Part shown: piece after piece, positions 46,055 through 54,376 of the stretch
How positions within the stretch are numbered: position 1 is the first letter of the stretch
How the letters are laid out: the number at the start of each line of letters is the position of its first letter
NCBI GenBank assembly: GCA_040390855.1
Contig: JAZJXO010000031.1
Location: forward strand, 1-64,000
Length of the DNA stretch: 64,000 bases
Direction of reading: 5' to 3'
From: Parvibaculum sp040390855
GTDB taxonomy: Bacteria > Pseudomonadota > Alphaproteobacteria > Parvibaculales > Parvibaculaceae
The notes under the pieces: model-generated
Databases searched by the model: none
The model's input: the letters and a program-made list of their open reading frames with translations, nothing else
Told to the model about the DNA's origin: nothing
Position numbers and translations under genes: made by a program

Positions 46055-46100
46055 TGTGCAGACGTGCAAAATTGCAGTCTCAGAGACCGTGTGCAGACGT
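46055..46100. repeat. Direct repeats next to recombinase gene
   Basis: tgtgcagacgt occurs twice (46055-46065 and 46090-46100, 35-base spacing), with cagagacc/cagagacg half-repeats around them (46081, about 46172) and an inverted gtgtctctg near 46120. They sit between the tRNA and the end of the serine recombinase gene and may be recombinase-binding or attachment-site sequences. Confidence 0.4.
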
Positions 46101-46258
46101 TCAATAGGTGCATTTGCGGCCCGTGTCTCTGGTCGCTCCAAACCGTTTCCCGGAACTATTACTGCACGCGAACAGAGACGGGTTTGCAGTCCGTATGACA
46201 GCGGATCGAACCGTGCAGTCCATATCTTATTGAGTCTCTAGCGCGCGCTGAAGGGCCT

Positions 46259-47839
46259 CTAAGCTCTCGCCGGCAACCCAAGCTTCTCGCGCTGCATCAC
46301 CCAGCTTGAGGGTAAGTCGGTGAGACGGGTGACGCCAATTCCGCGAGGCAGAGTACCTGCGACGGCTGCCTCGACAATATCGGGAGCGAGGAAGGCGAGA
46401 GAGAGCATCATGTGAACGGATCGTCTGCTGCGTCCCTCGCGTTTGGCGATGGCATCTGCATCAGGGATATCGCCGGACGCAAGCTCATTGAGCCATGATC
46501 TTCCCTTTGAGATGGCTAGCACCAGTGTCGCTCTTGTTTCTGAACGGATCGGCCGTTGATCTACTCTGTCGGGGGCGATGATCTCTCGCCTTACGCGCGT
46601 TGGTTTGCGCGACCAGGGAAGCGTGATCATCTTGTGACCTGCGGATTCAGCGGCTTCATCAGTTAACCTGATCGTGACCTCGCCTTTGGCAATGATCACT
46701 TGATCGACGATTTGTTTGATGTGAAGCGGCGCGTCGCTCGGTTGGTCTGGAGAGATGACCTGTTCGAGTGACTGCAGAGCATTACTGACAAGCGTTTCGA
46801 TCTCCCGGGCCGACACCCGGGCGACAGAACCCGCGTTATCCTTGCGGCCTTCCGTGAGAGCTCTACTGACATAGTAGCGATACCTAACGCCGCCTTTGTT
46901 GGAGTAGGACGGTGTCATAGTGTTGCCCCGATCATCGACGAGCCTCCCCAGCAGAAGTGCTTCGGACGCTGATCGCGTGGCGCGATGGACTTGCAAGTTT
47001 TTGGCAAGCATTGCTTGGACCTCCTCGAACAGGGTTGGATCGATGATCGGCTGATGCTCGCCGGGGTAGCTCATGCCTTTGTGGTTGATCTCGCCAATAT
47101 ATGTGCGGTTCTTGAGGAGGTGAGCCAAGGGTCCTTTCGTAAAAGGAATGTCGCCGATTGTCTGACCTGTTGCGAGAGCCCGTCTTCGTGTTCTGACACC
47201 ACGATCATGGAGTTCTGCGAGAAGCGGAAGCATGGAGCCGAGAGCGAGATAGCGTTCAAAGATCATGCGAACGGTCTCAGCCTCGGCTTCATCAATCAGC
47301 AGTCTTTTGTCTTCGACCCGGTATCCAAGTGGTACAACGCCTCCAACCCAGATGCCCTTCTTCTTGGAAGCCGAGATTTTGTCGCGGATGCGCTCACCGG
47401 TAACTTCACGCTCGAACTGGGCGAAGGAGAGAAGGACGTTGAGCGTGAGCCGTCCCATGCTTGAGGTGGTATTGAAAGCTTGGGTGACGGAGACAAACGA
47501 GACCCCTTGAGCATCGAAGAGCTCGACGAGCTTGGCAAAGTCAGCAAGCGAGCGAGTGAGACGGTCGACCTTGTAGACGACCACCACATCGACGAGGCCT
47601 GAACGGATATCATCCAGAAGCCGGAGTAGGGCAGGTCGCTCCATCGACCCACCCGAGAACCCACCATCGTCATAGGCGGCCTGTATGAGCCGCCAGCCTT
47701 CATGGGACTGGCTTTTTATGAAAGCTTCTGCTGCCTCCCTCTGGGCATCCAGTGAGTTGAAGTCCTGCTCAAGCCCGTGGTCAGTGGAGACGCGGGTGTA
47801 GATGGCACAGCGGCGCGTTTTGACAAGGGGTTGCCTCAT
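46259..47839 (-). CDS. Large serine recombinase (site-specific integrase)
   Basis: A 526-residue recombinase. The resolvase-type catalytic domain is residues 10-155 (CAIYTRVSTDHGLEQ with the catalytic Ser; DVVVVYKVDRLTRSLADF; LLSFAQFEREVTGERIRDKI). It is followed by the recombinase domain and zinc-ribbon-like and coiled-coil parts, with a helix-turn-helix-like SRRSVHMMLSLAFLAPDIVE near the end. It likely mobilises the accessory segment. The start overlaps the DUF2924 gene stop by ATGA. Found with DUF2924 and DUF3489 partners in many proteobacterial islands and prophages. Confidence 0.9.
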   Translation of the reverse strand: MRQPLVKTRRCAIYTRVSTDHGLEQDFNSLDAQREAAEAFIKSQSHEGWRLIQAAYDDGGFSGGSMERPALLRLLDDIRSGLVDVVVVYKVDRLTRSLADFAKLVELFDAQGVSFVSVTQAFNTTSSMGRLTLNVLLSFAQFEREVTGERIRDKISASKKKGIWVGGVVPLGYRVEDKRLLIDEAEAETVRMIFERYLALGSMLPLLAELHDRGVRTRRRALATGQTIGDIPFTKGPLAHLLKNRTYIGEINHKGMSYPGEHQPIIDPTLFEEVQAMLAKNLQVHRATRSASEALLLGRLVDDRGNTMTPSYSNKGGVRYRYYVSRALTEGRKDNAGSVARVSAREIETLVSNALQSLEQVISPDQPSDAPLHIKQIVDQVIIAKGEVTIRLTDEAAESAGHKMITLPWSRKPTRVRREIIAPDRVDQRPIRSETRATLVLAISKGRSWLNELASGDIPDADAIAKREGRSRRSVHMMLSLAFLAPDIVEAAVAGTLPRGIGVTRLTDLPSSWVMQREKLGLPARA

Positions 47840-48330
47840 GACCTGGCTCTCTTCTGGTCCCGCAGGCCGAAGAAGCGGGGGCCGTTCCAGTTGGTACCGG
47901 TAATTGCCAATGCGACCTTTGACAAGCTTGGGTAGATATTACCGCTCCACGCAAAGCCTTCCTCAAGGACCATCACCTGATGGCGTGCTCCATCATGATC
48001 GCGGATGAGAAGCGTGCCGGGTACCAACGCCTCTGTACCGGGTAGAGGGATACTCTCATTGTTGCTGACTGATGTGTCCCCCTTAGAAAGATTGCCGCCT
48101 TTGGTTTGCCGAGTGAGATGATCAAGAAATCGTTCTGTCTCCTTGCTGATATCACCCAACGCCTGCGCCTGCAGGCGGTAGGCCAGCAGACGCAGGAGAA
48201 GGTGACGGGGTAGATGTGCTGGTGCTGTTCGGCGGAATGCTGCGCGCCAGCGCAGGCGAAGAGCGTCGAGATCGAGATGGCCCAGGCCATCGATCTCGAT
48301 CTCGATGTCGTTAGCAGAAGTCGCCGGCAT
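47836..48330 (-). CDS. DUF2924 domain-containing protein
   Basis: A 164-residue protein. HLDLDALRLRWRAAFRRTAP with HLPRHLLLRLLAYRLQAQA is the typical N-terminal half; LIRDHDGARHQVMVLEEGF and NGPRFFGLRD form the C-terminal half. Function unknown, but the family is regularly adjacent to serine recombinases, as here (4-base overlap). It probably works with the recombinase, for example as a directionality or accessory factor. Confidence 0.85.
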   Translation of the reverse strand: MPATSANDIEIEIDGLGHLDLDALRLRWRAAFRRTAPAHLPRHLLLRLLAYRLQAQALGDISKETERFLDHLTRQTKGGNLSKGDTSVSNNESIPLPGTEALVPGTLLIRDHDGARHQVMVLEEGFAWSGNIYPSLSKVALAITGTNWNGPRFFGLRDQKRARS

Positions 48331-48334
48331 GGAC

Positions 48335-48697
48335 CTACGCTCCGATGATGCGATAGCGCCGTCCCGACTTGTCGGAGGTCTCCGATGTCAGTGTCAGACC
48401 AAGGCGCTTCTTCACCGTTCCGGACAGGAAGCCGCGCACGCTGTGCGTCTGCCAGCCAGTTGCCGCACTGAGATCATTGATGGTCACCCCGTCTGGTCGT
48501 TTAAGCATCTCGATGATGATGTTGAGCTTGCTTGGTGGGCGTGGCGCTGTCTCTGAAGGCTTTGATGATCGGGTTGTCGCGCGGACGTTCGCTTTAGGCT
48601 TTGTCTCAACAGCGGTTGGCTTCAAGCGCCCACTATGTTGCGGTGCGGTCTTCTTAGTTGGCTTGCTGGTTGTTGTTTTGTTGCTCTGCGGCTTCAT
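48335..48697 (-). CDS. DUF3489 domain-containing protein
   Basis: A 120-residue protein with a basic, low-complexity first half (Lys/Thr/Ser-rich) and a C-terminal DUF3489 winged-helix-like domain (LNIIIEMLKRPDGVTINDLS, GWQTHSVRGFLSGTVKKRLG). Likely DNA-binding. First gene of the DUF3489-DUF2924-recombinase operon, four bases upstream of the DUF2924 gene. Confidence 0.85.
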   Translation of the reverse strand: MKPQSNKTTTSKPTKKTAPQHSGRLKPTAVETKPKANVRATTRSSKPSETAPRPPSKLNIIIEMLKRPDGVTINDLSAATGWQTHSVRGFLSGTVKKRLGLTLTSETSDKSGRRYRIIGA

Positions 48698-49021
48698 GAT
48701 CTGCCTCCTTCGGGCTTCGTTGGCGACGGCTTATGCCGTCACTGTCAGAAGCCCCGGGTGGCTGTGGTGCCGCGGGGCGGGTCTAGGTCGGGTGCTCTTT
48801 GGCACCGGACACCCACAGCAACGCTCTGTTAGCAGAGGAAGTCGAGTGGGAATTTGGGGAAGGACCGCTTTGCGCTCCACGTTAGACGTGCGATCGGGGC
48901 TCAACCGTTCGTGACGGCGGTGATTTGTTCAACATGATTGATGCCGACAAAGTAGTTTTACCAACCCGTCTTAGGTTCGACGGCCTGTATCGGAACCAGG
49001 CTTAAGTCGATAGAATGCCCC
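48698..49021. other. Divergent promoter region of recombinase operon
   Basis: About 320 bases between the DUF3489 gene (-) and the 438-residue unknown gene (+). GC-rich with several short hairpins (for example ggtgc-tcttt-gcacc near 48799). No convincing gene; promoters for both directions are expected. Confidence 0.45.
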
Positions 49022-50338
49022 ATGGCTTGGGATCACGACGAAAATCATTGTCCGTTGGCAGCAGCCGATCGACGCCTTGGCGATGTTCATCGCTTCTGGC
49101 ATCAGGCTGAACGTGCCTATTTCGACCCTGACGAATTCCGGGTGTCGATCCAGGCCGCGATCCAGACCGCCCGCCAGGTCACCTTCGTGCTGCAAAAACA
49201 TAAGGCCGTCATCCCGGACTTCGATAGGTGGTATGGAGGCTGGCAAGAAAGGCTCGCTGCCATCCCGCTTATGAAGTGGATGGTTGAGGCCCGCAACCGC
49301 ATAGAGAAGCAAGGCGACCTAGAGGCTCATAGCTTCATCAGTGCAGAGATTGTTGCCTCACACTTGGACGAGGGCCCCAAAATTCAGGTGTCGGCGAAAC
49401 TGACGGATGCTCCACTGGAATTGGTAAAGAGCATTCCGGACTCAATGGTGGGCGGTCACATCAAGAAGGATGGCGTACTCAGAATTCGCCGTCGGTGGAT
49501 CGAGAATACACTTCCCGATTTTGAACTTTTGGACGCGGTCGCCACCGCCTATGGGCTGCTTGTTCAGCTCGTTTACTCCGCTCACGTTCAGATTGGCTTG
49601 CTCGGTTCGGTAACAACCAATGTCGATACCGGCGAGCAATACCCTGAAGGCCTCAGGGACGGCCGCTTGCCCTGCATGATCGGCCATGAAGACGCTCGGA
49701 CTCTCGATGTCTGGCTGGCGAATGGCCAGCCGTTGGAATTTGAGGAAATTCGCAAAGAAGTAAATCTCGCTGAGGCTCCTGAACTCAAAGAACGGTACGG
49801 CATCGATCCGGCTAAAATGTATGCTGCAAGCGGCAAGGCTCAGGATCACGCTCGGTCGCTCTTCGCTGCCGCCCGCATAATGTTCGAGAAGGAGGGTCAC
49901 CACATCACGCTCGTTATTCTGCTGCGTGACGGTCGGCCCGTAGGTATGCGCGAGTTGCGGCCGATGGAACACGGCCATAAGTTCATGATGATGAGAGCGC
50001 TCGCACAGGAGGCGCAAAAGATCGGGGCCGATGCGACGGTTCTGATCGGTGAAAGCTGGAGCGCGCCCGCAAACCCGGACAAGCCCTATATGCGCGCGGC
50101 CGACTCTCCTGACCGTAAGGAATTTCTAACGGCGACAGCCGTCTCCAGGGATGGCGAGCCCATCTTGTTGCGGGCTGAAATCCTGCGGGATGGCAAAACG
50201 GTGAAGCTGGATGAAACCCGCGAAGAATTCGGAGGGGCGCATTTCATTTTTGCGCCACTATACGTAGTCTGGAAGAAGCCTATTCCCGTTCAGTGGGGAG
50301 ATTTGCCCACGGGCTTCGATGGGACTGAGCAAAAATAG
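49022..50338 (+). CDS. Unknown protein (438 aa) beside ABC-3C system
   Basis: A 438-residue protein with no recognised domain. The N-terminal half is helical (FRVSIQAAIQTARQVTFVLQ, KWMVEARNRIEKQGDLEAHS). The C-terminal half reads as mixed alpha/beta (HHITLVILLRDGRPVGMREL, IGADATVLIGESWSAPANP). It ends 18 bases before the convergent end of the ABC-3C ATPase gene. It may belong to the mobile element or to the neighbouring conflict system; position is the only evidence. Confidence 0.6.
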   Translation: MAWDHDENHCPLAAADRRLGDVHRFWHQAERAYFDPDEFRVSIQAAIQTARQVTFVLQKHKAVIPDFDRWYGGWQERLAAIPLMKWMVEARNRIEKQGDLEAHSFISAEIVASHLDEGPKIQVSAKLTDAPLELVKSIPDSMVGGHIKKDGVLRIRRRWIENTLPDFELLDAVATAYGLLVQLVYSAHVQIGLLGSVTTNVDTGEQYPEGLRDGRLPCMIGHEDARTLDVWLANGQPLEFEEIRKEVNLAEAPELKERYGIDPAKMYAASGKAQDHARSLFAAARIMFEKEGHHITLVILLRDGRPVGMRELRPMEHGHKFMMMRALAQEAQKIGADATVLIGESWSAPANPDKPYMRAADSPDRKEFLTATAVSRDGEPILLRAEILRDGKTVKLDETREEFGGAHFIFAPLYVVWKKPIPVQWGDLPTGFDGTEQK

Positions 50339-50356
50339 TCGGTGGTAATCATCAAG

Positions 50357-52210
50357 CTATCCCGCTGCCGATTCCGGTATGAACCCGACCCTGTCTCCGG
50401 GGCCAGCTTCATCCCCGGCAAACCACTCGTAATTAACAGCGCTAGCTACATCGGACGGGGGCTCCTTGTTTTCGATGATCACGACCTGAACGTTGTTGGA
50501 GATGCTGGTGAGCGATTTCCAAAAAGCAGCCTCTACGCCCTGGCTCACAGCCGCGTCCGTGCCACGGACACCCGTTCCCTGCTTTTTGTAACTCGTCAGA
50601 GGAGAGTCGATCATGACAAACCCTGGATGGGGCAGACCTTCCCTCTGGCAGTACCGAACGAGGGCGATCACGAAAGCTGAATATAGTACAGCACGCACGC
50701 CTTTGCCGTGAGATTGTCGGGTCTGGCCATCCACCTTGATGTCGTATGCCTTTTCATCGAACTCGACCCGGCCTTCGCCGTCCCATTTCCATTCCTTGAG
50801 AACGATTTCGATCTCCTTACAGAAGGCTGTCAGGGGCTTGCTCGGCAGTTCTTCCCATTGCCTTTTGCCAAGATTGCTGTCGGTAGATGTCTTCTCAATC
50901 CGTGCTTTGAGCGAGCGGAGATTTTCCGCTTGTTCGCAATCATTGCGGGTGATCTCCAACTCCAGTCGTCGCGCGTTAAGACGCCGCAGTTGAGTAGTGC
51001 TGTTCGCAATTGCAGGCTGAACGATACTGGCCAAACGCTGCTCAGCGGAATGGACCGTCTCATGCGCTTTTGAACGCTCGACATCCCGCGCTTCGCGGCG
51101 TCGCTCCAAGCTGGCGATTGCATCATCAAGGTCGCGACGCTGTGCGAGGATTTTAGCTGCTTCTGCGCGGGCTGCCGTGTAGATGTCTGCGCTGGACTGA
51201 GCGGCCTTGTGAACGTGCTCTTCGTCCATGCTCTGACCGCAAAGCGGGCAGTCAACGTCCTGTAAACCGTCGAAGTAATGCGCTCCCTCCGATACAAAAT
51301 CCAAACGGCTCAAATCCGAGGTGTAGTGCTCACTGAGAAGCTGATATCTTGTCAGCAACTGGTCGATCGCCAGCACTTGCGTCTCGGCTTTCACCCTAAT
51401 ATCGGCGGCGGCATCTCGGTCTTGCATTAGCGTCATGCGCTCGCTTTCGACCACCAATAGATCATCAGATACCCGAGCGATTGCCTCATCAATCTTGTCG
51501 ATAGAGTCTTCAGTCCCGTCTGTCGGGTTGCTCTGAAGACGTTGTTCCAGCGGCGCGAGAAGGTCATTGATTAGCGTCACCTGCGCGTTGAGCCGGGCCG
51601 CAGCAATCGCCTTCTTCTCCGTCGCAATAACACTCGAATCATCTTTGCCCGAAAGCATGTAGGCAAACATGCGCTTCCGCGCGGTGTCGTCGTAACCCTC
51701 CCCCCCAAGAACCGGCGACTGCTCCTCGATCACGGACACCTCATCGACAACGATGATAGGAAGAAATGTCCGGATGGTGAGGCGCTGGGTTTTTCCGTCG
51801 TTATTCTTACGCAATTGAGCTTCAGAAATGCCCGCAAACGGGAAGAGCACGGAGGTCACATCAGCGGCCTTGCTAAGCCCGCGGCGACGATTCGCGACAA
51901 CCTCGCCGTCCTCGTCGATCAAAGCTATAGGACAGTGGTGAGCTGAAAGATCTCCGCCTGAGAGGCTTCTAACAAGAGAAAGAAATTCGCCTGCCGAGTT
52001 TTGAAATTCGACCGAGAGCTTCTCATATGACTCGGCCAGAGGAATGCGTTTCTTTAACTCATCGGCCCCGAATATATAGTCCAGGCAATGCAGCAAGTAG
52101 CTTTTCCCGGTGTCCGACTCGCCAGCAATTACATTGGGGCCATGCCCAAACTTCACGGAAGCGTCAGGGAGCCCTTTGCCGCTGAGCAGGATTTCTCTGA
52201 TTTGGAGCAT
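50357..52210 (-). CDS. ABC-3C system ATPase (SMC/Rad50-like with Cys hook)
   Basis: A 617-residue ATPase: Walker A AGESDTGKSY (about residues 29-38), coiled coils flanking a zinc-hook-like CPLCG (about residue 320, DVDCPLCGQSMDEEH) as in Rad50 hooks, and a Walker B-like FVMIDSPLTS near the end. The ATG at 52210 overlaps the previous stop (TAATG). It is the third gene of an ABC-three-component operon, whose ATPases are thought to sense invading DNA and license an effector. Many relatives carry the DUF3732 label. Confidence 0.78.
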   Translation of the reverse strand: MLQIREILLSGKGLPDASVKFGHGPNVIAGESDTGKSYLLHCLDYIFGADELKKRIPLAESYEKLSVEFQNSAGEFLSLVRSLSGGDLSAHHCPIALIDEDGEVVANRRRGLSKAADVTSVLFPFAGISEAQLRKNNDGKTQRLTIRTFLPIIVVDEVSVIEEQSPVLGGEGYDDTARKRMFAYMLSGKDDSSVIATEKKAIAAARLNAQVTLINDLLAPLEQRLQSNPTDGTEDSIDKIDEAIARVSDDLLVVESERMTLMQDRDAAADIRVKAETQVLAIDQLLTRYQLLSEHYTSDLSRLDFVSEGAHYFDGLQDVDCPLCGQSMDEEHVHKAAQSSADIYTAARAEAAKILAQRRDLDDAIASLERRREARDVERSKAHETVHSAEQRLASIVQPAIANSTTQLRRLNARRLELEITRNDCEQAENLRSLKARIEKTSTDSNLGKRQWEELPSKPLTAFCKEIEIVLKEWKWDGEGRVEFDEKAYDIKVDGQTRQSHGKGVRAVLYSAFVIALVRYCQREGLPHPGFVMIDSPLTSYKKQGTGVRGTDAAVSQGVEAAFWKSLTSISNNVQVVIIENKEPPSDVASAVNYEWFAGDEAGPGDRVGFIPESAAG

Positions 52211-52710
52211 TACAGTTCGAGCTCCTTGATAATCGTCAGCCGCTCGAACTCTGCGCCCCAACGACCGATATTCGCGGTCATGTAGCCTTCCAATTCTGCA
52301 TCTGAATAATCAGCAAATCTCGTCACGACCCACGTTGCGCGGGTCCGCAAAGCGGACGCATAGAAGGAAATTAGCAGATTCAAGAAAGCACCCGTCAGTG
52401 CGGTCGCCCGATAGCAAATGCCAGTTGATTCAAATTTTTTCTCGAGCAGTTCTCTGGCGAACATCGCATCAAGCCCCGCCCGCACCAGATCGCGTTTTAC
52501 GAGCAGTTCGCTACCGCGAAACGGTACGGCGGGATGAAGGCTGACCGGGCCATCCTCCACGTCGCCGGAATGAACAAGCAGATAGTCGTATGACACTAAG
52601 CGCTGGAGATCGAATGAGCGCCCGCGTGCCTGATCCAGCACAAACAACAGCCTCAACCCAGATTCGAACGGGGTGTTGAAAGGTCGTGTTTGAGAACCGA
52701 ACGAACTCAT
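52210..52710 (-). CDS. ABC-3C system middle component (MC2-like)
   Basis: A 166-residue protein with the middle-component pattern: NTPFESGLRLLFVLDQARGRS at the start, then VSYDYLLVHSGDVEDGPVSL and a C-terminal part around TWVVTRFADYSDAELEGYM. Middle components bridge ATPase and effector in ABC-3C systems. The ATG at 52710 overlaps the effector stop (ATGA), and the stop overlaps the ATPase start (TAATG), showing tight coupling. Confidence 0.72.
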   Translation of the reverse strand: MSSFGSQTRPFNTPFESGLRLLFVLDQARGRSFDLQRLVSYDYLLVHSGDVEDGPVSLHPAVPFRGSELLVKRDLVRAGLDAMFARELLEKKFESTGICYRATALTGAFLNLLISFYASALRTRATWVVTRFADYSDAELEGYMTANIGRWGAEFERLTIIKELEL

Positions 52711-53834
52711 GTGTCGCACCAATGAACCCGGCCTTCGTTTGCCATCTGGTGGCACATGCCTTCGCGGTCGTTGGGTAGAACGTGGGGCTCCAGCACGTGC
52801 TTGCTCAACTGCAAAGCCTGAGAGGCTTTGACGGTGGAGATCAGTCGTTCGTAGCCGTCCGGCTCTCCGGTGTGCCAATGATACAAGCCGTCGACAAATT
52901 CACCCAGGAGAGTGTCGAAGAAGCCCTCGTCGGCCATTTGATCTCGTGCAAGTTCCTTCAGCCCTTCTGCGTGATAGAACGTCAGCCGGGAACGATCAAA
53001 CAGACGTCTGTGCTTCTCGGAATGTACAAAGTCAGTCAAATTTGACACCGATTGTCCGAGATCGGCCGAGATGACGGCGAGGAGCTGGGTCACATATTCG
53101 TTCTCCCCCGGCGCAACTTCAGAAGGTGGCTCAGGGGGGGTGGGGCGGTCGATCAGGGGCAACCCGAAAATGGTAAGATGGTATCGCGTTTGTGCGTGTT
53201 CGTTGATCAGGTCAAGAGGCTGCTTAGCCCGAAAAACGGTGAATGGAACGGTCTCGACATGCTTCTTAAGTTTCGGTGTGAGATCGACCGGATCCTTGCG
53301 AATTTTTGTCCTGATATATTCGCCCCAATTATCGATGACGAATTTCCGGAGTTTTTCCGGTTCGTCCAACAGGTCTTGGAAGGGGGACGTCATGCCCTTG
53401 TGGGTGACAAAGTGGTATTCCTGCGGAAAGCTGTAGTCGCCGCGGTGGCTGTAAAAGAGAACTTTGCCGATTTCTGCGGCTGCAGTACCCGCACCCAACG
53501 CAGAGCCATAGTGTTTACACTGGTAAAGGCTCCACCTGCGATTGGGGGCAGTGTTAGGGTCGAGCCAGGCGATGACATCACGCCCCTTATCTCCGGCCCC
53601 TCCACGCTGCTGAACCTCAACTACGCTGGGCACTTTAATCGCGAGATAGCCCGAGGCCCATTCGAGAGTGAAGCGTTCAAATTCGGCAGCGCTGAAATTT
53701 GCTAACCGATCAAGCGGAGCAACGGGAAGTCCCTGACCTAAACCCAAAAGGCGAGCGTTGGCACCCGGCCACGGCGTGGCCGCCTTTATGTCTTCCGTTT
53801 GGCTCGCACTTTTGTTGTTCTGGATTTTCGTCAC
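52707..53834 (-). CDS. ABC-3C effector with Mrr-like nuclease domain
   Basis: A 375-residue protein. The N-terminal 30-115 residues look like a PD-(D/E)xK restriction endonuclease: E58 (ERFTLEW), D86 in GDKGRDVIAW, and Q105-x-K107 in LYQCKHY, the Mrr-type QxK variant. The C-terminal two thirds correspond to the CTD that couples to the middle component (for example HLTIFGLPLIDRPTPPEPPS). First gene of the three-gene operon; the predicted effector would cleave DNA when triggered by the ATPase. Confidence 0.7.
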   Translation of the reverse strand: MTKIQNNKSASQTEDIKAATPWPGANARLLGLGQGLPVAPLDRLANFSAAEFERFTLEWASGYLAIKVPSVVEVQQRGGAGDKGRDVIAWLDPNTAPNRRWSLYQCKHYGSALGAGTAAAEIGKVLFYSHRGDYSFPQEYHFVTHKGMTSPFQDLLDEPEKLRKFVIDNWGEYIRTKIRKDPVDLTPKLKKHVETVPFTVFRAKQPLDLINEHAQTRYHLTIFGLPLIDRPTPPEPPSEVAPGENEYVTQLLAVISADLGQSVSNLTDFVHSEKHRRLFDRSRLTFYHAEGLKELARDQMADEGFFDTLLGEFVDGLYHWHTGEPDGYERLISTVKASQALQLSKHVLEPHVLPNDREGMCHQMANEGRVHWCDT

Positions 53835-54376
53835 GTAGCCCCCAAGAGGAATAGTGCCCCGACTTGGGCTTCTTGGCTAGATCTTTGAGGCGGTCAGGGA
53901 CTGATCCGTTCGAAACTCGCTAAATTGCAAAAAAAGGATCGAGTCATCAACAAGTATGGCTCGCGCCTGCGATCTCGTTGTTTGGATCGACGATGATTTG
54001 CAGGTCTTGCGACCATCGCATCTACGGCGGCCCCATAAAGGTCAGCGAAGGGACTGCACGTGCAGAAGGCGAATTGTCTTTGGTCTCGGCGACGGGCGCG
54101 GCGCCACAGGTGGCTGGGATGCGGTCCAGCAGCTATCGACCCAAATTCGAGCCGCTCAACTATCGAACAGCAATCTTAGCTTTTCACATTGGCTACCCTA
54201 AAAGCCGTCAGGCTGATTACAGCCAGCCTCAATCGATGCCTCACGTTTTCACGATCGCTCATGGCGCAAGGTGGCCGTTCAAGGTCCGATAATATGTATG
54301 ATGGGAAGGTGGGACCCTTACGTCCTGTATCCAAGCGTATTTGATTTTCGCATTTTCTTTCTACGGTTCAATTATC
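53835..54376. other. Intergenic region between effector and terminase
   Basis: About 540 bases with no supported gene. A short plus-strand frame (53978-54292) has no recognisable domain. It should hold the ABC-3C promoter on the minus strand (near 53835-53900) and the 3' end region of the terminase gene. Confidence 0.45.

Noticed and set aside
45923..46141. Short minus-strand frame over the tRNA (QDSNLRPNRYE-type)
   Set aside because: This is the well-known spurious translation of a tRNA gene, not a protein.
48369..48914. 181-codon plus-strand frame opposite DUF3489
   Set aside because: Mostly antisense to DUF3489, with no domain of its own.
53978..54292. 104-codon plus-strand frame between effector and terminase
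   Set aside because: No domain, no good start signal and irregular composition.
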